Notes: generated from the letters alone by a model not told the origin. 64,000 nucleotides of DNA from JAPPHA01 sp963662815 (GCA_963662815.2 CAXXWA010000015.1:1-64000), one strand, 5' to 3'; positions 16,413 through 25,683 are shown, counted from the stretch's first letter. Numbers and translations are program-made.

Positions 16413-17393
16413 ATGGGCAATTTCCTCGACAGTGTCGGCGGATACGCAGCGCTGGATGGAGTCGGCGTCACGGCCCTTGTTTTGCTGGCGTTCGCGGCGA
16501 TTCTTGTTTTCTTGTCGGTCAAGTCGGTCCCACAGGGCGAAGAGTGGACCGTCGAACGCTTCGGCAGATATACGCGGACGCTCAAGCCGGGGCTGCGTTT
16601 CCTTGTGCCCCTGATCGACAAGATCGGCACGCGGATAAACATGATGGAAACCGTCCTCGACATTGCCAGCCAGGAAGTCATCACGAAGGACAATGCGATG
16701 GTGATGACCGACGCGGTGACCTTCTATCAGGTAGTCGACGCGGCGCGTGCGGCCTACGAGGTTCGGAACATGGAACACGCGCTCGCGAACCTGTCCCAGA
16801 CCAACATCCGCTCGGTCATCGGATCCATGGATCTCGACGAGTCCCTGTCGAACAGGGACATGATCAATGCCAGGCTCCTCAACGTGATCGACGAGGCGGC
16901 GCATCCCTGGGGCGTCAAGGTCACGCGGGTGGAAATCAAGGATCTGGCGCCGCCGCCCGACATCAACGAGGCAATGGCGCGGCAAATGAAGGCCGAGCGC
17001 GACAAACGCGCGGAAATACTGCAGGCGGAGGGATTGAAGCAGTCGGCCATCCTGAAAGCGGAAGGCGTACGGGAAAGCCAGATCAGGGAAGCCGAGGGCC
17101 GTCGCGAAGCGGCATTCCTTGATGCGGAGGCCCGTGAACGCGCTGCAGAAGCCGAGGCGAAGGCGACGGAAATGGTTTCCGAAGCGATCGCGAAGGGCGA
17201 CATCCAGGCAGTCAACTACTTTGTCGCGCAAAAGTACACGGAAGCTCTCAGGGATCTGGCGGCCGCCGAATCAGCCAAGACGGTCCTCATGCCGCTCGAG
17301 GCCTCGAGTCTGATCGGGTCAGTCGCCGGAATCGCCGAAATCGCACGCGCCGCCGCGACCGGGCATCAGGAACGGGCATTGGAAGAGACTTAG
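16413..17393 (+). CDS. qmcA: SPFH/stomatin-family membrane protein QmcA
   Basis: The 326-residue protein has one N-terminal membrane helix (VTALVLLAFAAILVFLSV). An SPFH/band-7 domain follows (PQGEEWTVERFGRYTRTLKPGL, the typical opening, through SVIGSMDLDESLSNRDMIN). A long alanine-glutamate-rich coiled coil (about residues 190-260) comes last. Such proteins oligomerise into membrane microdomain cages and often work with FtsH or NfeD partners. It is followed after 10 bases by an NfeD gene, the standard pairing, which firmly supports the call. The length matches QmcA/YbbK of other proteobacteria. Confidence 0.93.
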   Translation: MGNFLDSVGGYAALDGVGVTALVLLAFAAILVFLSVKSVPQGEEWTVERFGRYTRTLKPGLRFLVPLIDKIGTRINMMETVLDIASQEVITKDNAMVMTDAVTFYQVVDAARAAYEVRNMEHALANLSQTNIRSVIGSMDLDESLSNRDMINARLLNVIDEAAHPWGVKVTRVEIKDLAPPPDINEAMARQMKAERDKRAEILQAEGLKQSAILKAEGVRESQIREAEGRREAAFLDAEARERAAEAEAKATEMVSEAIAKGDIQAVNYFVAQKYTEALRDLAAAESAKTVLMPLEASSLIGSVAGIAEIARAAATGHQERALEET

Positions 17394-17403
17394 GTCGGAC
17401 GAC

Positions 17404-17874
17404 ATGGACTCGCTCGGGTTTTTGACCGGCATTTCTCCCTGGTGGTGGGTCGCGGCGGCGCTTGCCCTCGGTGCGGTCGAAATGATGACAATGTCGTTCT
17501 TCCTGATCTGGCCAGCTCTAGCAGCACTGGCAATCGCCGGCGTTCTCGCCGTGGCGCCCGGCCTTTCGGGCCTCATGCAGGTCGCCCTGTTTGCGATCCT
17601 GTCGATGGTGGCCACGCTTGCGGGCCGCGTCGCGCTGGACCGATACGGCGACGGCGACGAATCCAAGCCGGATGCACTTAACCGTCGAACGACCTATTGC
17701 ATCGGCAAGACCGGAAGTGTCATCGACTTCGCCGCCGGAGAAGGAAACGTCGAGGTTTCCGGCACAAGATGGCGCGCGCGCTGGCAAAACGGCAACAGCG
17801 CACGACCCGGTGATACGGTTCGGGTGACCGGCGCAGACGGCATGACGCTCATCGTGTCAGCCCTCGACTCTTGA
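17404..17874 (+). CDS. NfeD-family membrane protein, partner of QmcA
   Basis: The 156-residue protein is the short (protease-less) NfeD type. It has three hydrophobic segments in the first 80 residues and a C-terminal OB-fold (IGKTGSVIDFAAGEGNVEVSGTRWRARWQNG ending in VRVTGADGMTLIV; the GxxG and RWRA parts are diagnostic). The OB-fold faces the cytoplasm or periplasm and is thought to assist the SPFH cage encoded by the preceding gene. The start lies 11 bases after the qmcA stop, so they form one operon. Confidence 0.9.
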   Translation: MDSLGFLTGISPWWWVAAALALGAVEMMTMSFFLIWPALAALAIAGVLAVAPGLSGLMQVALFAILSMVATLAGRVALDRYGDGDESKPDALNRRTTYCIGKTGSVIDFAAGEGNVEVSGTRWRARWQNGNSARPGDTVRVTGADGMTLIVSALDS

Positions 17875-17924
17875 TCCACAGCCCACCCGGTTCAAGGCAT
17901 TCTGTTGCGACTGCAAGGCGTCAG

Positions 17925-18467
17925 TCATGAGGTGCGGCGCTGCACCAGGCCCGCGAGAGCAGCCAGTTCGGGGTCACTGATTCCCAGCGATTCAAGACGC
18001 TCGTTCGTCCGGAAGAGGTAATCGCGGTTCGGCCCGCGGTCGCCTCGGGCACTTCCGATGATCCGGACCTGTTCCGCGAGTCCGAGTTCTCCGCAGTACT
18101 GCGCGTGGCTAGGGTCGATGACGTAGCAGACCGCCTGCACCTGCCGACCATCCGCGAGGGTCACAGTGAGACTGCGTTCGACATAGGCGGAAGAAACCAA
18201 CTCCCGCGCCCGAAGGCCTGCAAGGGCAAGGGCGGCATGCGCGGCTGCCACCCGGAAGGCAAGTCCCATGCAACTGCCGCCCGCCTGCTGATCGAGGGCG
18301 AGAACGAGGCCGGGATTCTCCGGAGTTCCCCGGTAGTGAATCGACCACATGCAGAATCGCCGAACATATCCCTCAAGTTCGGCGATTTCCGTCTCTACGT
18401 ATTCGAACCCGGGTTGCCAGACGAGTGACCCGTATCCGAAAACCCAGAGATCACCTTCCTGCCGCAT
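17925..18467 (-). CDS. ChaC-like gamma-glutamylcyclotransferase
   Basis: The 180-residue product is a ChaC/GGCT-fold enzyme that would cleave the gamma-glutamyl group of glutathione to 5-oxoproline. The substrate-binding loop VFGYGSLVWQPGF opens the fold, and the catalytic glutamate lies in YRGTPENPGLVLAL. The end (YLFRTNERLESLGISDPELAALAG) also matches the family. The frame continues 58 codons upstream, but that extension has no homology, so ATG 18467 is chosen. It is divergent from the DUF2125 gene, sharing about 100 bases of promoter region. Confidence 0.88.
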   Translation of the reverse strand: MRQEGDLWVFGYGSLVWQPGFEYVETEIAELEGYVRRFCMWSIHYRGTPENPGLVLALDQQAGGSCMGLAFRVAAAHAALALAGLRARELVSSAYVERSLTVTLADGRQVQAVCYVIDPSHAQYCGELGLAEQVRIIGSARGDRGPNRDYLFRTNERLESLGISDPELAALAGLVQRRTS

Positions 18468-18566
18468 GACCGCTGCACCAGCATTGCCTTTCGCCTGTCG
18501 CCCATAGACAATTGCGTGAACGAGCGAAAGCGGGCCGGGCTCGCACCTTAATGGCAGGAGGCGGCA

Positions 18567-19559
18567 ATGCGGCTCTTGATTGGCGGCGTCATTGTCGCGG
18601 CCGCAATGTGGTCGGGGTACTGGTGGTACGGCGCAACCCATTTGAAGGCGACAGTGGAGTCATGGCTGGATTCTCGTCGAAATGCGAGTGTGACCGCGTC
18701 GAGCAGTTCGATCTCCGTACGAGGGTTCCCAAACCGATTCGACATGACTCTCGAGGACATCGAATTCGCGGACGAGTCGGAAGGGTGGGCCTGGTCCATG
18801 CCATGGTTCCAGGCTTTCACGCTCAGTTACAACCCTGATCATTTCGTCTTTGCGTTTCCCGAGACGCAGGGCATTGCCACCGCTTCCGGGGAAATCCGGA
18901 TCGACAGCGACGAACTGATGGGCAGCATGGTTCTCGGGCGCGAAGGGATCACCAAGCCACTTCGCACCTCGCTGACAGCAAGGCGCATGGACCTCGATGC
19001 GACGGGGCGGTGGGCTTGCGCGCTTCTGAAACCGGGGATCGCAGTCCATCTTGACGAAGAAAACCCGCGCGTCCTCAAGGTCGCCGTCGAAATCGACGCG
19101 CTGTCGGGAGTCTCCGGCAGAAACCTTACGACGTGCATCGGTCCGTCCTCGGAGCCTGCCTTGAAGGGCATCCGCATGGAAGCGACGGTCACCCTGTCCG
19201 AACCCGCCGGGAGCAGCCTTGTCGCGGGCAGCTTCGAGACACCTGTGCGCATCGACCTCCACCGGGCCGCCGCTGCCTGGGGCGAGTCTGACTTGGCGGC
19301 GGCAGGAAGTCTCGAAGTCGACCGCGCCGGCGTGCTTTCGGGCGAGATCAACATCTCAATTCGCGCCTGGACGGCATTTCTCGATCAGCTGGCGGAGTCG
19401 GGCATGCTGCACGAGGTTGCCGTTCCTCTCGTGACTCGCCTCTTGCGACCGCATGCGGGCGACTCCCGGGAACTCGAAGTCGTCCTGGAGTTCAGCGACG
19501 GGCAAACGCGTCTGAATTCCGTTCCCATCGCCGCGGCTCCGCGGCTCTGGAAGAATTGA
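18567..19559 (+). CDS. DUF2125 domain protein
   Basis: The 330-residue protein begins with a membrane anchor (LLIGGVIVAAAMWSGYWWYGA) and has the DUF2125 hallmark SISVRGFPNRFDMTLEDIEFAD near residue 50, then long beta-rich periplasmic sequence. DUF2125 proteins are common in alphaproteobacteria and have no known function. The fold resembles lipid-handling AsmA-like proteins only loosely. AGGAGGCGGC before the ATG gives a strong ribosome site. It ends 68 bases before the convergent glpU stop. Confidence 0.85.
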   Translation: MRLLIGGVIVAAAMWSGYWWYGATHLKATVESWLDSRRNASVTASSSSISVRGFPNRFDMTLEDIEFADESEGWAWSMPWFQAFTLSYNPDHFVFAFPETQGIATASGEIRIDSDELMGSMVLGREGITKPLRTSLTARRMDLDATGRWACALLKPGIAVHLDEENPRVLKVAVEIDALSGVSGRNLTTCIGPSSEPALKGIRMEATVTLSEPAGSSLVAGSFETPVRIDLHRAAAAWGESDLAAAGSLEVDRAGVLSGEINISIRAWTAFLDQLAESGMLHEVAVPLVTRLLRPHAGDSRELEVVLEFSDGQTRLNSVPIAAAPRLWKN

Positions 19560-19627
19560 ATCCGGAAAGCAGCTCTCGCCCTTTGAGCCCGGCTATATGT
19601 CGTTCACGCCGGTTGCAATTGATCGGC

Positions 19628-19906
19628 TCAAACCTTCCAGAAGCAGAATGCGCCCCATCCAATCGAGATTGCGAGCGGCGCCCACAAGGGAAAACCGAAC
19701 ACGGCGAGCCAGGCGAAGAAGATGTAGACGGTGCCCAGAAGCGTGATGAACAAACGATCTCCGCGCGTCGTCACCAGTCTGAAAACGCCTTTGCGAATTG
19801 CGCCGCCGGGAAATCGAATTTCGATGACCGCAAGCGTGCCGATCGCGGCGAAGATTCCTGCGAAAACGGCGGCAGTAGGCCACGTCCAGGCCATCCAGGA
19901 CAGCAT
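19628..19906 (-). CDS. glpU: DUF2160 membrane protein of the glycerol ABC operon (GlpU)
   Basis: This 92-residue protein has three hydrophobic helices (AVFAGIFAAIGTLAVI, FITLLGTVYIFFAWLAVFGF and LAISIGWGAFCFW) and belongs to DUF2160. In Rhizobium the equivalent small gene, glpU, sits in the glycerol transport operon glpSTPQUV with no assigned role. Its ATG overlaps the glpQ stop (TGATG), so it is translationally coupled. It is the last gene of the operon here, whereas the binding-protein gene is first. Confidence 0.85.
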   Translation of the reverse strand: MLSWMAWTWPTAAVFAGIFAAIGTLAVIEIRFPGGAIRKGVFRLVTTRGDRLFITLLGTVYIFFAWLAVFGFPLWAPLAISIGWGAFCFWKV

Positions 19907-20703
19907 CAGACTCTCCCCAGGGCGAAACCCTTCGCAATGTAGTTGCGCACGAAGTAGATCACTATGGCGCCGGGAATGATCGTCAGCGTACCTGCCGCCG
20001 CGAGCAATCCGAGTTCATAACCCGCCGAAGAGGCGGTACGGGTCATCGTTGCGGCAATGGGTTTGGCTTCGACGGCAGTCAAGGTCTTGGCGAGGAGCAA
20101 CTCGACCCAGGAAAACATGAAGCAGAAGAACGCGGCGACGCCGACCCCCGCCTTTATGGTTGGAAGGAAGATTCTCGTGAAGAACGATGGAAACGAGTAA
20201 CCGTCGACGTATGCGGTTTCATCCAGTTCCTTCGGTACCGCGGACATGAATCCCTCTAGGATCCATACGGCAAGCGGGATGTTGAAGAGACAGTGCGCCA
20301 GCGCCACGGCGAGATGCGTGTCGAAGAGGCCGATCGCCGAATAGAGCTGGAAGAAGGGCAGCGCAAAGACCGCCACAGGCGCCATCCGGTTGGTGAGCAA
20401 CCAGAAGAACAGGTGCTTGTCCCCCAGGAAATGATACCTCGAGAAGGCATAGGCAGCAGGCAACGCGACCACGATGGATATCACGGTGTTCAGCGACACG
20501 TAGACAATTGAATTGATGTAGCCCCAGTACCAAGTCGGATCGGTGAAGATCGCGGCGTAGTTCGCCCAGGTGAATGTCTGCGGAAACAGCGAGAACCCGG
20601 CCAGGATCTCGTTCGTCGTCTTGAAGCTCATGGCCACGAGCCAGTAGATCGGCAGCATGAGAAAGATGATGTACAGGATCGGGATCAGGTCGCGTCGGCG
20701 CAT
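19906..20703 (-). CDS. glpQ: Glycerol ABC transporter permease GlpQ
   Basis: The 265-residue protein is a MalG-type inner-membrane permease with six predicted helices and the EAA loop for ATPase contact (EGFMSAVPKELDETAYVDGYSFPSFFTRIFLP in the family position). In Rhizobium GlpP and GlpQ form the channel of a glycerol ABC importer. A clear AGGAGA site lies before the ATG, 13 bases after the glpP stop. It is coupled to the following DUF2160 gene. Confidence 0.9.
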   Translation of the reverse strand: MRRRDLIPILYIIFLMLPIYWLVAMSFKTTNEILAGFSLFPQTFTWANYAAIFTDPTWYWGYINSIVYVSLNTVISIVVALPAAYAFSRYHFLGDKHLFFWLLTNRMAPVAVFALPFFQLYSAIGLFDTHLAVALAHCLFNIPLAVWILEGFMSAVPKELDETAYVDGYSFPSFFTRIFLPTIKAGVGVAAFFCFMFSWVELLLAKTLTAVEAKPIAATMTRTASSAGYELGLLAAAGTLTIIPGAIVIYFVRNYIAKGFALGRV

Positions 20704-20716
20704 GATTCGCGTTCTC

Positions 20717-21580
20717 CTATCTCGTGTCGTCCCTGGTCATCAGGGTATAGAACAACCAGGAAGCAAGCAGCGTGATCGCGAAGTAGATCAGCGACATAGC
20801 CGCCGCCGGGCCGAGATCGAACTGGCCGAGCGCGATCTTCACGAGGTCGATCGACAGAAGCGTGGTCGAGTTGCCGGGGCCGCCGCCAGTCAGTACGAAC
20901 GGTTCCGTATAGATGTTGAAGCTGTCCATGAAGCGCAGGAGAATTGCGATTGTCAGGACTGTCTTCATCTTCGGCAACTGTATGTAGCGGAAAACCTTCC
21001 AGGGGCTCGCTCCGTCGATTCGCGCCGCCTGGTAGTAGGCGTCGGGAATCGAGACCAGACCCGCGTAGCAGAGCAGCACCACCAGTGACGTCCAGTGCCA
21101 GACGTCCATGACCAGGATCGTCATCCAGGCGGCGACCGGATTCTGGGTCATGTCGTAGTGTATGCCGAGGACATGATTCATCAGGTAGCCGAGAAGGCCG
21201 ATGTCAGGCAGCGTGAAGATGTTCCACATCGCTCCAACGACGTTCCAGGGAATCAGCATGGGCAACGCCATCGCTACCAGGCAGACAGATACCCAAACGC
21301 CCTTTCGCGGCATGGCCAGGGCGATCGCGACGCCCAGAGGAACCTCGATCGCAAGAATGAGGCCGGTGAACAGGAACTGGCGCCCGAGAGCGGCATGAAA
21401 CCTCTCCGAGGTCAGAATCTGTTCGTACCAGCGCAGTCCTTCCCAAAAGAACAGGTTGTTGCCGAAGGTTTCCTGCACCGAGTAGTTCACAACGGTCATG
21501 ATCGGAATCAGGGCGTTGAACGCGACGAGAAACACCACGGGCAGAACGAAGAACCAGGCCCTTTGATTGACAGTCTTCAC
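20717..21580 (-). CDS. glpP: Glycerol ABC transporter permease GlpP
   Basis: A MalF-type permease of 287 residues with six hydrophobic segments and an EAA-like loop (SIPDAYYQAARIDGASPWKVFRYIQLP). The longest open frame begins at 21658, but this would overlap glpT by 82 bases. The GTG at 21580 overlaps the glpT stop as GTGA and yields VKTVNQRAWFFVLPVV, a typical permease N-terminus, so it is preferred. It pairs with GlpQ to form the glycerol channel. Confidence 0.9.
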   Translation of the reverse strand: MKTVNQRAWFFVLPVVFLVAFNALIPIMTVVNYSVQETFGNNLFFWEGLRWYEQILTSERFHAALGRQFLFTGLILAIEVPLGVAIALAMPRKGVWVSVCLVAMALPMLIPWNVVGAMWNIFTLPDIGLLGYLMNHVLGIHYDMTQNPVAAWMTILVMDVWHWTSLVVLLCYAGLVSIPDAYYQAARIDGASPWKVFRYIQLPKMKTVLTIAILLRFMDSFNIYTEPFVLTGGGPGNSTTLLSIDLVKIALGQFDLGPAAAMSLIYFAITLLASWLFYTLMTRDDTR

Positions 21581-22659
21581 GAGTTCTGCCCGCCCGCCGC
21601 GGTCGCCAGCCAACCATCTGCGTACAACCGTGTCTGGTCCTGGCGGAACTGAAGACAAACGGAATCGCCGGCATTCGGGCGATCGCCGGCAGTGATGGCC
21701 GAAACCCTGGTATCGCCGACCATGACCTCCAGGATGTTGTGGCGCCCGACGTCGGCCGCCCTGCGGACCCTGCCCTCGACCCCGCCGGCACCCACCGATA
21801 CGTACTCCGGCCTTATGCCGATCTCGATCCGCTTGCCCGACCTTACGATGTCGCCTTCAAGCGGAATGTTCACTCCCATGACGAACGCCCCGCCGTTCTC
21901 GACCTCGCACGGGATCACGTTCATCCCCGGCGACCCGATGAAATGGCCGACGAACGTGTGGGCAGGGCGTTCGAACAATTCTACCGGAGTGCCGATCTGA
22001 ACGATTACTCCGAGGTCCATGACCACCACCTGATCCGCAAACGTCAACGCCTCCGTCTGGTCGTGCGTGACATAGATCATTGTCGCGTTTACCCGATAGT
22101 GCAGCTCCTTCAGCTTGGAACGCAGCTTCCACTTGAGGTGCGGGTCGATGACCGTCAGCGGTTCATCGAACATGATGACATTCACGTCCTGACGGACGAG
22201 TCCGCGCCCCATCGAAATCTTTTGTTTGTTGTCGGGGCTGAGGTGAGAGGCGCGGGTCCTGAGCATGTCCTGCACCTCGAGCAACTCGGCGATTTCAGTC
22301 ACCCGTGCGCGCACCACGGACTCGTCGCGTCCCCGATTCCTCAGGGGAAACGCGAGATTGTCGTAGACCGTCATGGTGTCGTAGATCACGGGGAACTGGA
22401 ACACCTGCGCAATATTCCTGCGCTCGGGAGGCAGTCCGGTCACGTCCTCGCCGTCGAAATAGACTGCGCCGCCGGTTGGAGCGAGCAAGCCGGAAACGAT
22501 GTTCAGGAGTGTCGACTTGCCGCAGCCTGACGGTCCCAGCAATGCGTATGCGCCGCCGTCCTGCCAGTCGAGAGTGATTTCCTTCAGCGCGAAGTCATCT
22601 TCGCTTCGAGGATCCTGCAGGTAGCTGTGGCGCAGGCTCTGAAGGGAAATCGTCGCCAT
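21577..22659 (-). CDS. glpT: Glycerol ABC transporter ATP-binding protein GlpT
   Basis: The 360-residue MalK-like ATPase has Walker A GPSGCGKST, Walker B IMFDEP and an H-loop histidine (YVTHDQTEA), followed by a C-terminal regulatory OB domain. The ABC signature is LSPDNKQK instead of LSGGQ, which is unusual. The partner GlpS has a normal signature but lacks the H-loop histidine, suggesting one working and one degenerate ATP site in the pair. The frame can be extended 17 codons, but MATISLQSLRHSY is the family start. Confidence 0.9.
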   Translation of the reverse strand: MATISLQSLRHSYLQDPRSEDDFALKEITLDWQDGGAYALLGPSGCGKSTLLNIVSGLLAPTGGAVYFDGEDVTGLPPERRNIAQVFQFPVIYDTMTVYDNLAFPLRNRGRDESVVRARVTEIAELLEVQDMLRTRASHLSPDNKQKISMGRGLVRQDVNVIMFDEPLTVIDPHLKWKLRSKLKELHYRVNATMIYVTHDQTEALTFADQVVVMDLGVIVQIGTPVELFERPAHTFVGHFIGSPGMNVIPCEVENGGAFVMGVNIPLEGDIVRSGKRIEIGIRPEYVSVGAGGVEGRVRRAADVGRHNILEVMVGDTRVSAITAGDRPNAGDSVCLQFRQDQTRLYADGWLATAAGGQNS

Positions 22660-22670
22660 GGAATCCGCTC

Positions 22671-23735
22671 TCAGGCCACCCGAGCGCCGTCTTCGGAAAA
22701 GTACCGGCAACGGTCGGGGTCCATGAAAAAGACATGATCCTCACCGACACGGTAGGGATGGATTCCGTGCGAAAGCGAGACCCAGTTTTGATCTCCGAGA
22801 ACGAAGTGGGCCGACGATTCCGAACCGGTCAGTTCCGTAATCTGTACCGTCCCGGTCAGCGGCACGACCGCCCTGTCCGACTGGCTGGGAAGGATGTTGC
22901 TGGGACGTATGGCGACCGTATAGTCGCCGTCGGCCAGTTCCGCCGCCGCTCCAGTCAAATTCCAGGTGACACCTCCCGGGATGCTGACGGTGCCGCCGGC
23001 CTTCCTCGCCCTTGCGGTATTGATGGGCGGGGCCGAGAACACCCGCGCTGCGGTGAGGCTGTCCGGGTTCCTGTAGAGCCCGGCGGTTTCTCCGAATTGA
23101 ACCACATGGCCGTCATGCATGAGCGCCGTCTTGCCGCCGAGAAGCAACGCCTCCTCGGGTTCGGAGGTGGCGTAGACGACCACCGCGCCGCGTCCGGCGA
23201 AGAGTTCGGGCAGCTGGTCACGCAACTCTTCGCGAAGCTTGTAATCAAGGTTGGCCAACGGTTCATCGAGAAAGACCGCACGTGACTCCTTGGCAATCGC
23301 TCGTGCGAGGGCGGTACGCTGCTGCTGTCCGCCCGAAAGTTCCTGGGGCCGTCGATCGAGCAGTGGAACGAGCTGAAGCAACCTTGCCGCCTGCTCGACG
23401 CGGTCGTCGATCTCGGATCGCGCCATACCCGCGACCATCAGCGGAGACGCAATGTTATCGAAGACCGTCAGGTGCGGGTAGTTGACGAAGAACTGATGCA
23501 CGAGACTGATGTTGCGCTTTTGCGTGCCGAGTTGGGTGACATCCTCGCCGTCCATGAAGATCTGGCCGCTGGCGCATTGATCAAGACCGGCCATGAGCTT
23601 GATCAAGGAAGTTTTTCCGGAGCCGGTTTCCCCAAGAAGAACGTTGAAATGTCCTGATTCAAACGTCAGTGCCGTCGGCTTGACATGGGTCACCTGGCCG
23701 ACCCGCTTCGAAACGCCTCTCAGTTCGATGCCCAT
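22671..23735 (-). CDS. glpS: Glycerol ABC transporter ATP-binding protein GlpS
   Basis: The 354-residue ATPase has Walker A GETGSGKTS, signature LSGGQQQR and Walker B VFLDEP, plus a C-terminal TOBE-like part. The switch region reads VVYATSEPEEA, so the usual H-loop histidine is replaced. Together with GlpT's odd signature this gives an asymmetric heterodimer. It starts after an AGGGAG site and ends 11 bases before glpT. The glpV stop lies 126 bases upstream. Confidence 0.9.
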   Translation of the reverse strand: MGIELRGVSKRVGQVTHVKPTALTFESGHFNVLLGETGSGKTSLIKLMAGLDQCASGQIFMDGEDVTQLGTQKRNISLVHQFFVNYPHLTVFDNIASPLMVAGMARSEIDDRVEQAARLLQLVPLLDRRPQELSGGQQQRTALARAIAKESRAVFLDEPLANLDYKLREELRDQLPELFAGRGAVVVYATSEPEEALLLGGKTALMHDGHVVQFGETAGLYRNPDSLTAARVFSAPPINTARARKAGGTVSIPGGVTWNLTGAAAELADGDYTVAIRPSNILPSQSDRAVVPLTGTVQITELTGSESSAHFVLGDQNWVSLSHGIHPYRVGEDHVFFMDPDRCRYFSEDGARVA

Positions 23736-23861
23736 GGGCTTGTCTCCCTCAGGAAGTCGGCCGGAGCGGCAGTGTCGAAACCGGGGGTTCCGGAGCCGAC
23801 GCTGCCGGCCCCGGGAATTGGCAACCGGACCGGACAGGATTCCGATCCGGCCGTCGTCATA

Positions 23862-25601
23862 CTAGTTGGCGGACCATCTGGCGACAAGTTCGTCGTAGTT
23901 GACTGTCTCGCCCTGCGGCTTCTCGTTGTCGAGCTTGGCCTTCGGACCGTCCGGCTTTCCGAGCCACTCCGACGGGTCCACCGGGTCGTTCAACCGCGGA
24001 CCACAACCGCCGTATACGTTCGCGGCCTCGTCAGCCGCCTGCATCCTCGCCATGGTGACGTCCATCTCCTCGGCAAGGCGATCCATCGCTTCCTGAGGAG
24101 TGAATGCGCCGGAGTTCACGTCCCCGATCTGCTGCCACCAGATCTGCGCCAGTTTCGGGTAGTCAGGTACGTTGATGCCCGTCGGCGACCAGCGAACCCG
24201 GTCCGGCGAACGGTAGAATTCAACCAGCCCGCCCAGCTTTGGTGCCCGGTCACTGAACGACTGGTGACGCACGGTCGTGTCCCGGATGAAGGTCAGGCCG
24301 ACATGGCTCTTTTTCACGTCGACGGTCTTCGAGGTCACGAACTGAGCGTAGAGCCAAGCCGCCTGGGCGCGATCGTCCGGCGTCGAATTAAGGAACGTCC
24401 AGGAACCGGCGTCCTGATAACCGACTTTCTGGCCATCCTGCCAGTACGGGCCGTGCGGCGACGGCGCCATTCTCCAGAGCGGGAATCCATCGTCGTCTAC
24501 GGTGTTGTTTCCATCAGCCCTGGACTTGACCATGTCGGCCGTAAAAGCCGTGTACCAGAAGATCTGCTGCGCGACATTGCCCTGGCTGAGCGCGGGAAGC
24601 GATTGGTAGAAGTCGTAGGAGGCTGCTCCCGGCGGCGCATACTTGCGCAGCCATTCGTCCCACTTCCGGATCGCATAGACCGATGCCGGGCCATTGGCTT
24701 CGCCGCCGCGCGAAACGCTTGCGCCGGCAGGATTGCACGATCCGGCTTCCATGCGAATGCCCCACTCGTCGATCGGTATGCCGTTGGGCTCGCCCTTCGT
24801 GCCGGCGCCTGCCATTGCCAGCCAGGCGTCCGTCATTCTCCAGCCGAGATCAGGCGCGCGCTTGCCGTAGTCCATGTGACCGTAGACGCGAACTCCATCG
24901 ATTTCCTTGACGTGGTCGGTAAAGAACTCGGCGATATCCTCGTAGGCGGACCAGTTGACCGGAACGCCAAGGTCGTAGCCGTACATTTCCTTGAACTGGG
25001 CCTGCAGGTCTTCGCGGTCGAACCAGTCCTTGCGGAACCAGTAGAGGTTGGCGAACTGCTGGTCGGGGAGCTGATAGAGCTTTCCGTCCGGACCGGTCGT
25101 GAAACTGCGGCCGATGAAATCTTCGATGTCGAGCCCCGGATTCGTCACATCCGCCCAATCCCCGGCAATCTTGTCGGAAAGATTGTAGGCGAGTTGAAGA
25201 CGCGAATGGGTTCCGATCAGGTCGCTGTCGTTGATGTATCCGTCGTAGAGGTTTCGCTTGGTCTGCATCTGGGTCTGCACCGCCTGCACGACTTCGCCCT
25301 CTCCGAGGAGTTGGTGATTGACCTTGATGCCGGTTATTTCCTCGAATGCCCTGGTCAGGGTTTCCGATTCGTAGGAATGGGTCGGAATGGTTTCCGAAAG
25401 GACGTTGATTTCCATCCCGGCGAACGGTTCCGCAGCATCGATGAACCACTGCATTTCCGCGATCTGCTCATCGCGGCTGAAAGACGAAGGCTGGAACTCT
25501 TCGTCGATCCATTTTTCCGCTGCCGCCATGTCGGCGTGCGCCGATTGGGCGATCGCGGCCACGGCTGCCGCCGCGATCGCAGCCACTAGATAGGTGCGCA
25601 T
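23862..25601 (-). CDS. glpV: Glycerol ABC transporter substrate-binding protein GlpV
   Basis: The protein (about 579 residues) has a signal peptide (RTYLVAAIAAAAVAAIAQSAHA, cut after AHA). It is a large extracellular-solute-binding protein of the family found with GlpSTPQ, much longer than usual MalE-type receptors (about 400). It would capture glycerol in the periplasm. AGGAGG lies at the right distance for the second of two ATGs (25601; the first is 25604). It is first in the glp uptake operon and divergent from glpR. Confidence 0.9.
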   Translation of the reverse strand: MRTYLVAAIAAAAVAAIAQSAHADMAAAEKWIDEEFQPSSFSRDEQIAEMQWFIDAAEPFAGMEINVLSETIPTHSYESETLTRAFEEITGIKVNHQLLGEGEVVQAVQTQMQTKRNLYDGYINDSDLIGTHSRLQLAYNLSDKIAGDWADVTNPGLDIEDFIGRSFTTGPDGKLYQLPDQQFANLYWFRKDWFDREDLQAQFKEMYGYDLGVPVNWSAYEDIAEFFTDHVKEIDGVRVYGHMDYGKRAPDLGWRMTDAWLAMAGAGTKGEPNGIPIDEWGIRMEAGSCNPAGASVSRGGEANGPASVYAIRKWDEWLRKYAPPGAASYDFYQSLPALSQGNVAQQIFWYTAFTADMVKSRADGNNTVDDDGFPLWRMAPSPHGPYWQDGQKVGYQDAGSWTFLNSTPDDRAQAAWLYAQFVTSKTVDVKKSHVGLTFIRDTTVRHQSFSDRAPKLGGLVEFYRSPDRVRWSPTGINVPDYPKLAQIWWQQIGDVNSGAFTPQEAMDRLAEEMDVTMARMQAADEAANVYGGCGPRLNDPVDPSEWLGKPDGPKAKLDNEKPQGETVNYDELVARWSAN

Positions 25602-25656
25602 CATTTCCTCCTGAAAGTTTCGATTGCAGGGACCATGCCCCGGCGACAGTCACTAT

Positions 25657-25683
25657 ACGAAAATTCCCAATAGTCAAACGAAA
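25657..25683. promoter_or_regulatory. Possible GlpR (DeoR) operator: ACGAAA direct repeats
   Basis: The sequence ACGAAA occurs at 25657-25662 and 25678-25683, with starts 21 bases (two helical turns) apart. It lies between the divergent glpV and glpR genes. DeoR-family regulators often bind such TTTCGT/ACGAAA repeats. No experimental support in the sequence itself. Confidence 0.4.

Noticed and set aside
23685..25589. 634-codon plus-strand frame opposite glpV
   Set aside because: Antisense of a well-supported binding-protein gene with a signal peptide and ribosome site.
25652..25677. Sigma-70-like promoter for glpV (TTGACT and TATAGT on the minus strand)
   Set aside because: The spacer is only 14 bases, so the pair does not make a credible promoter.
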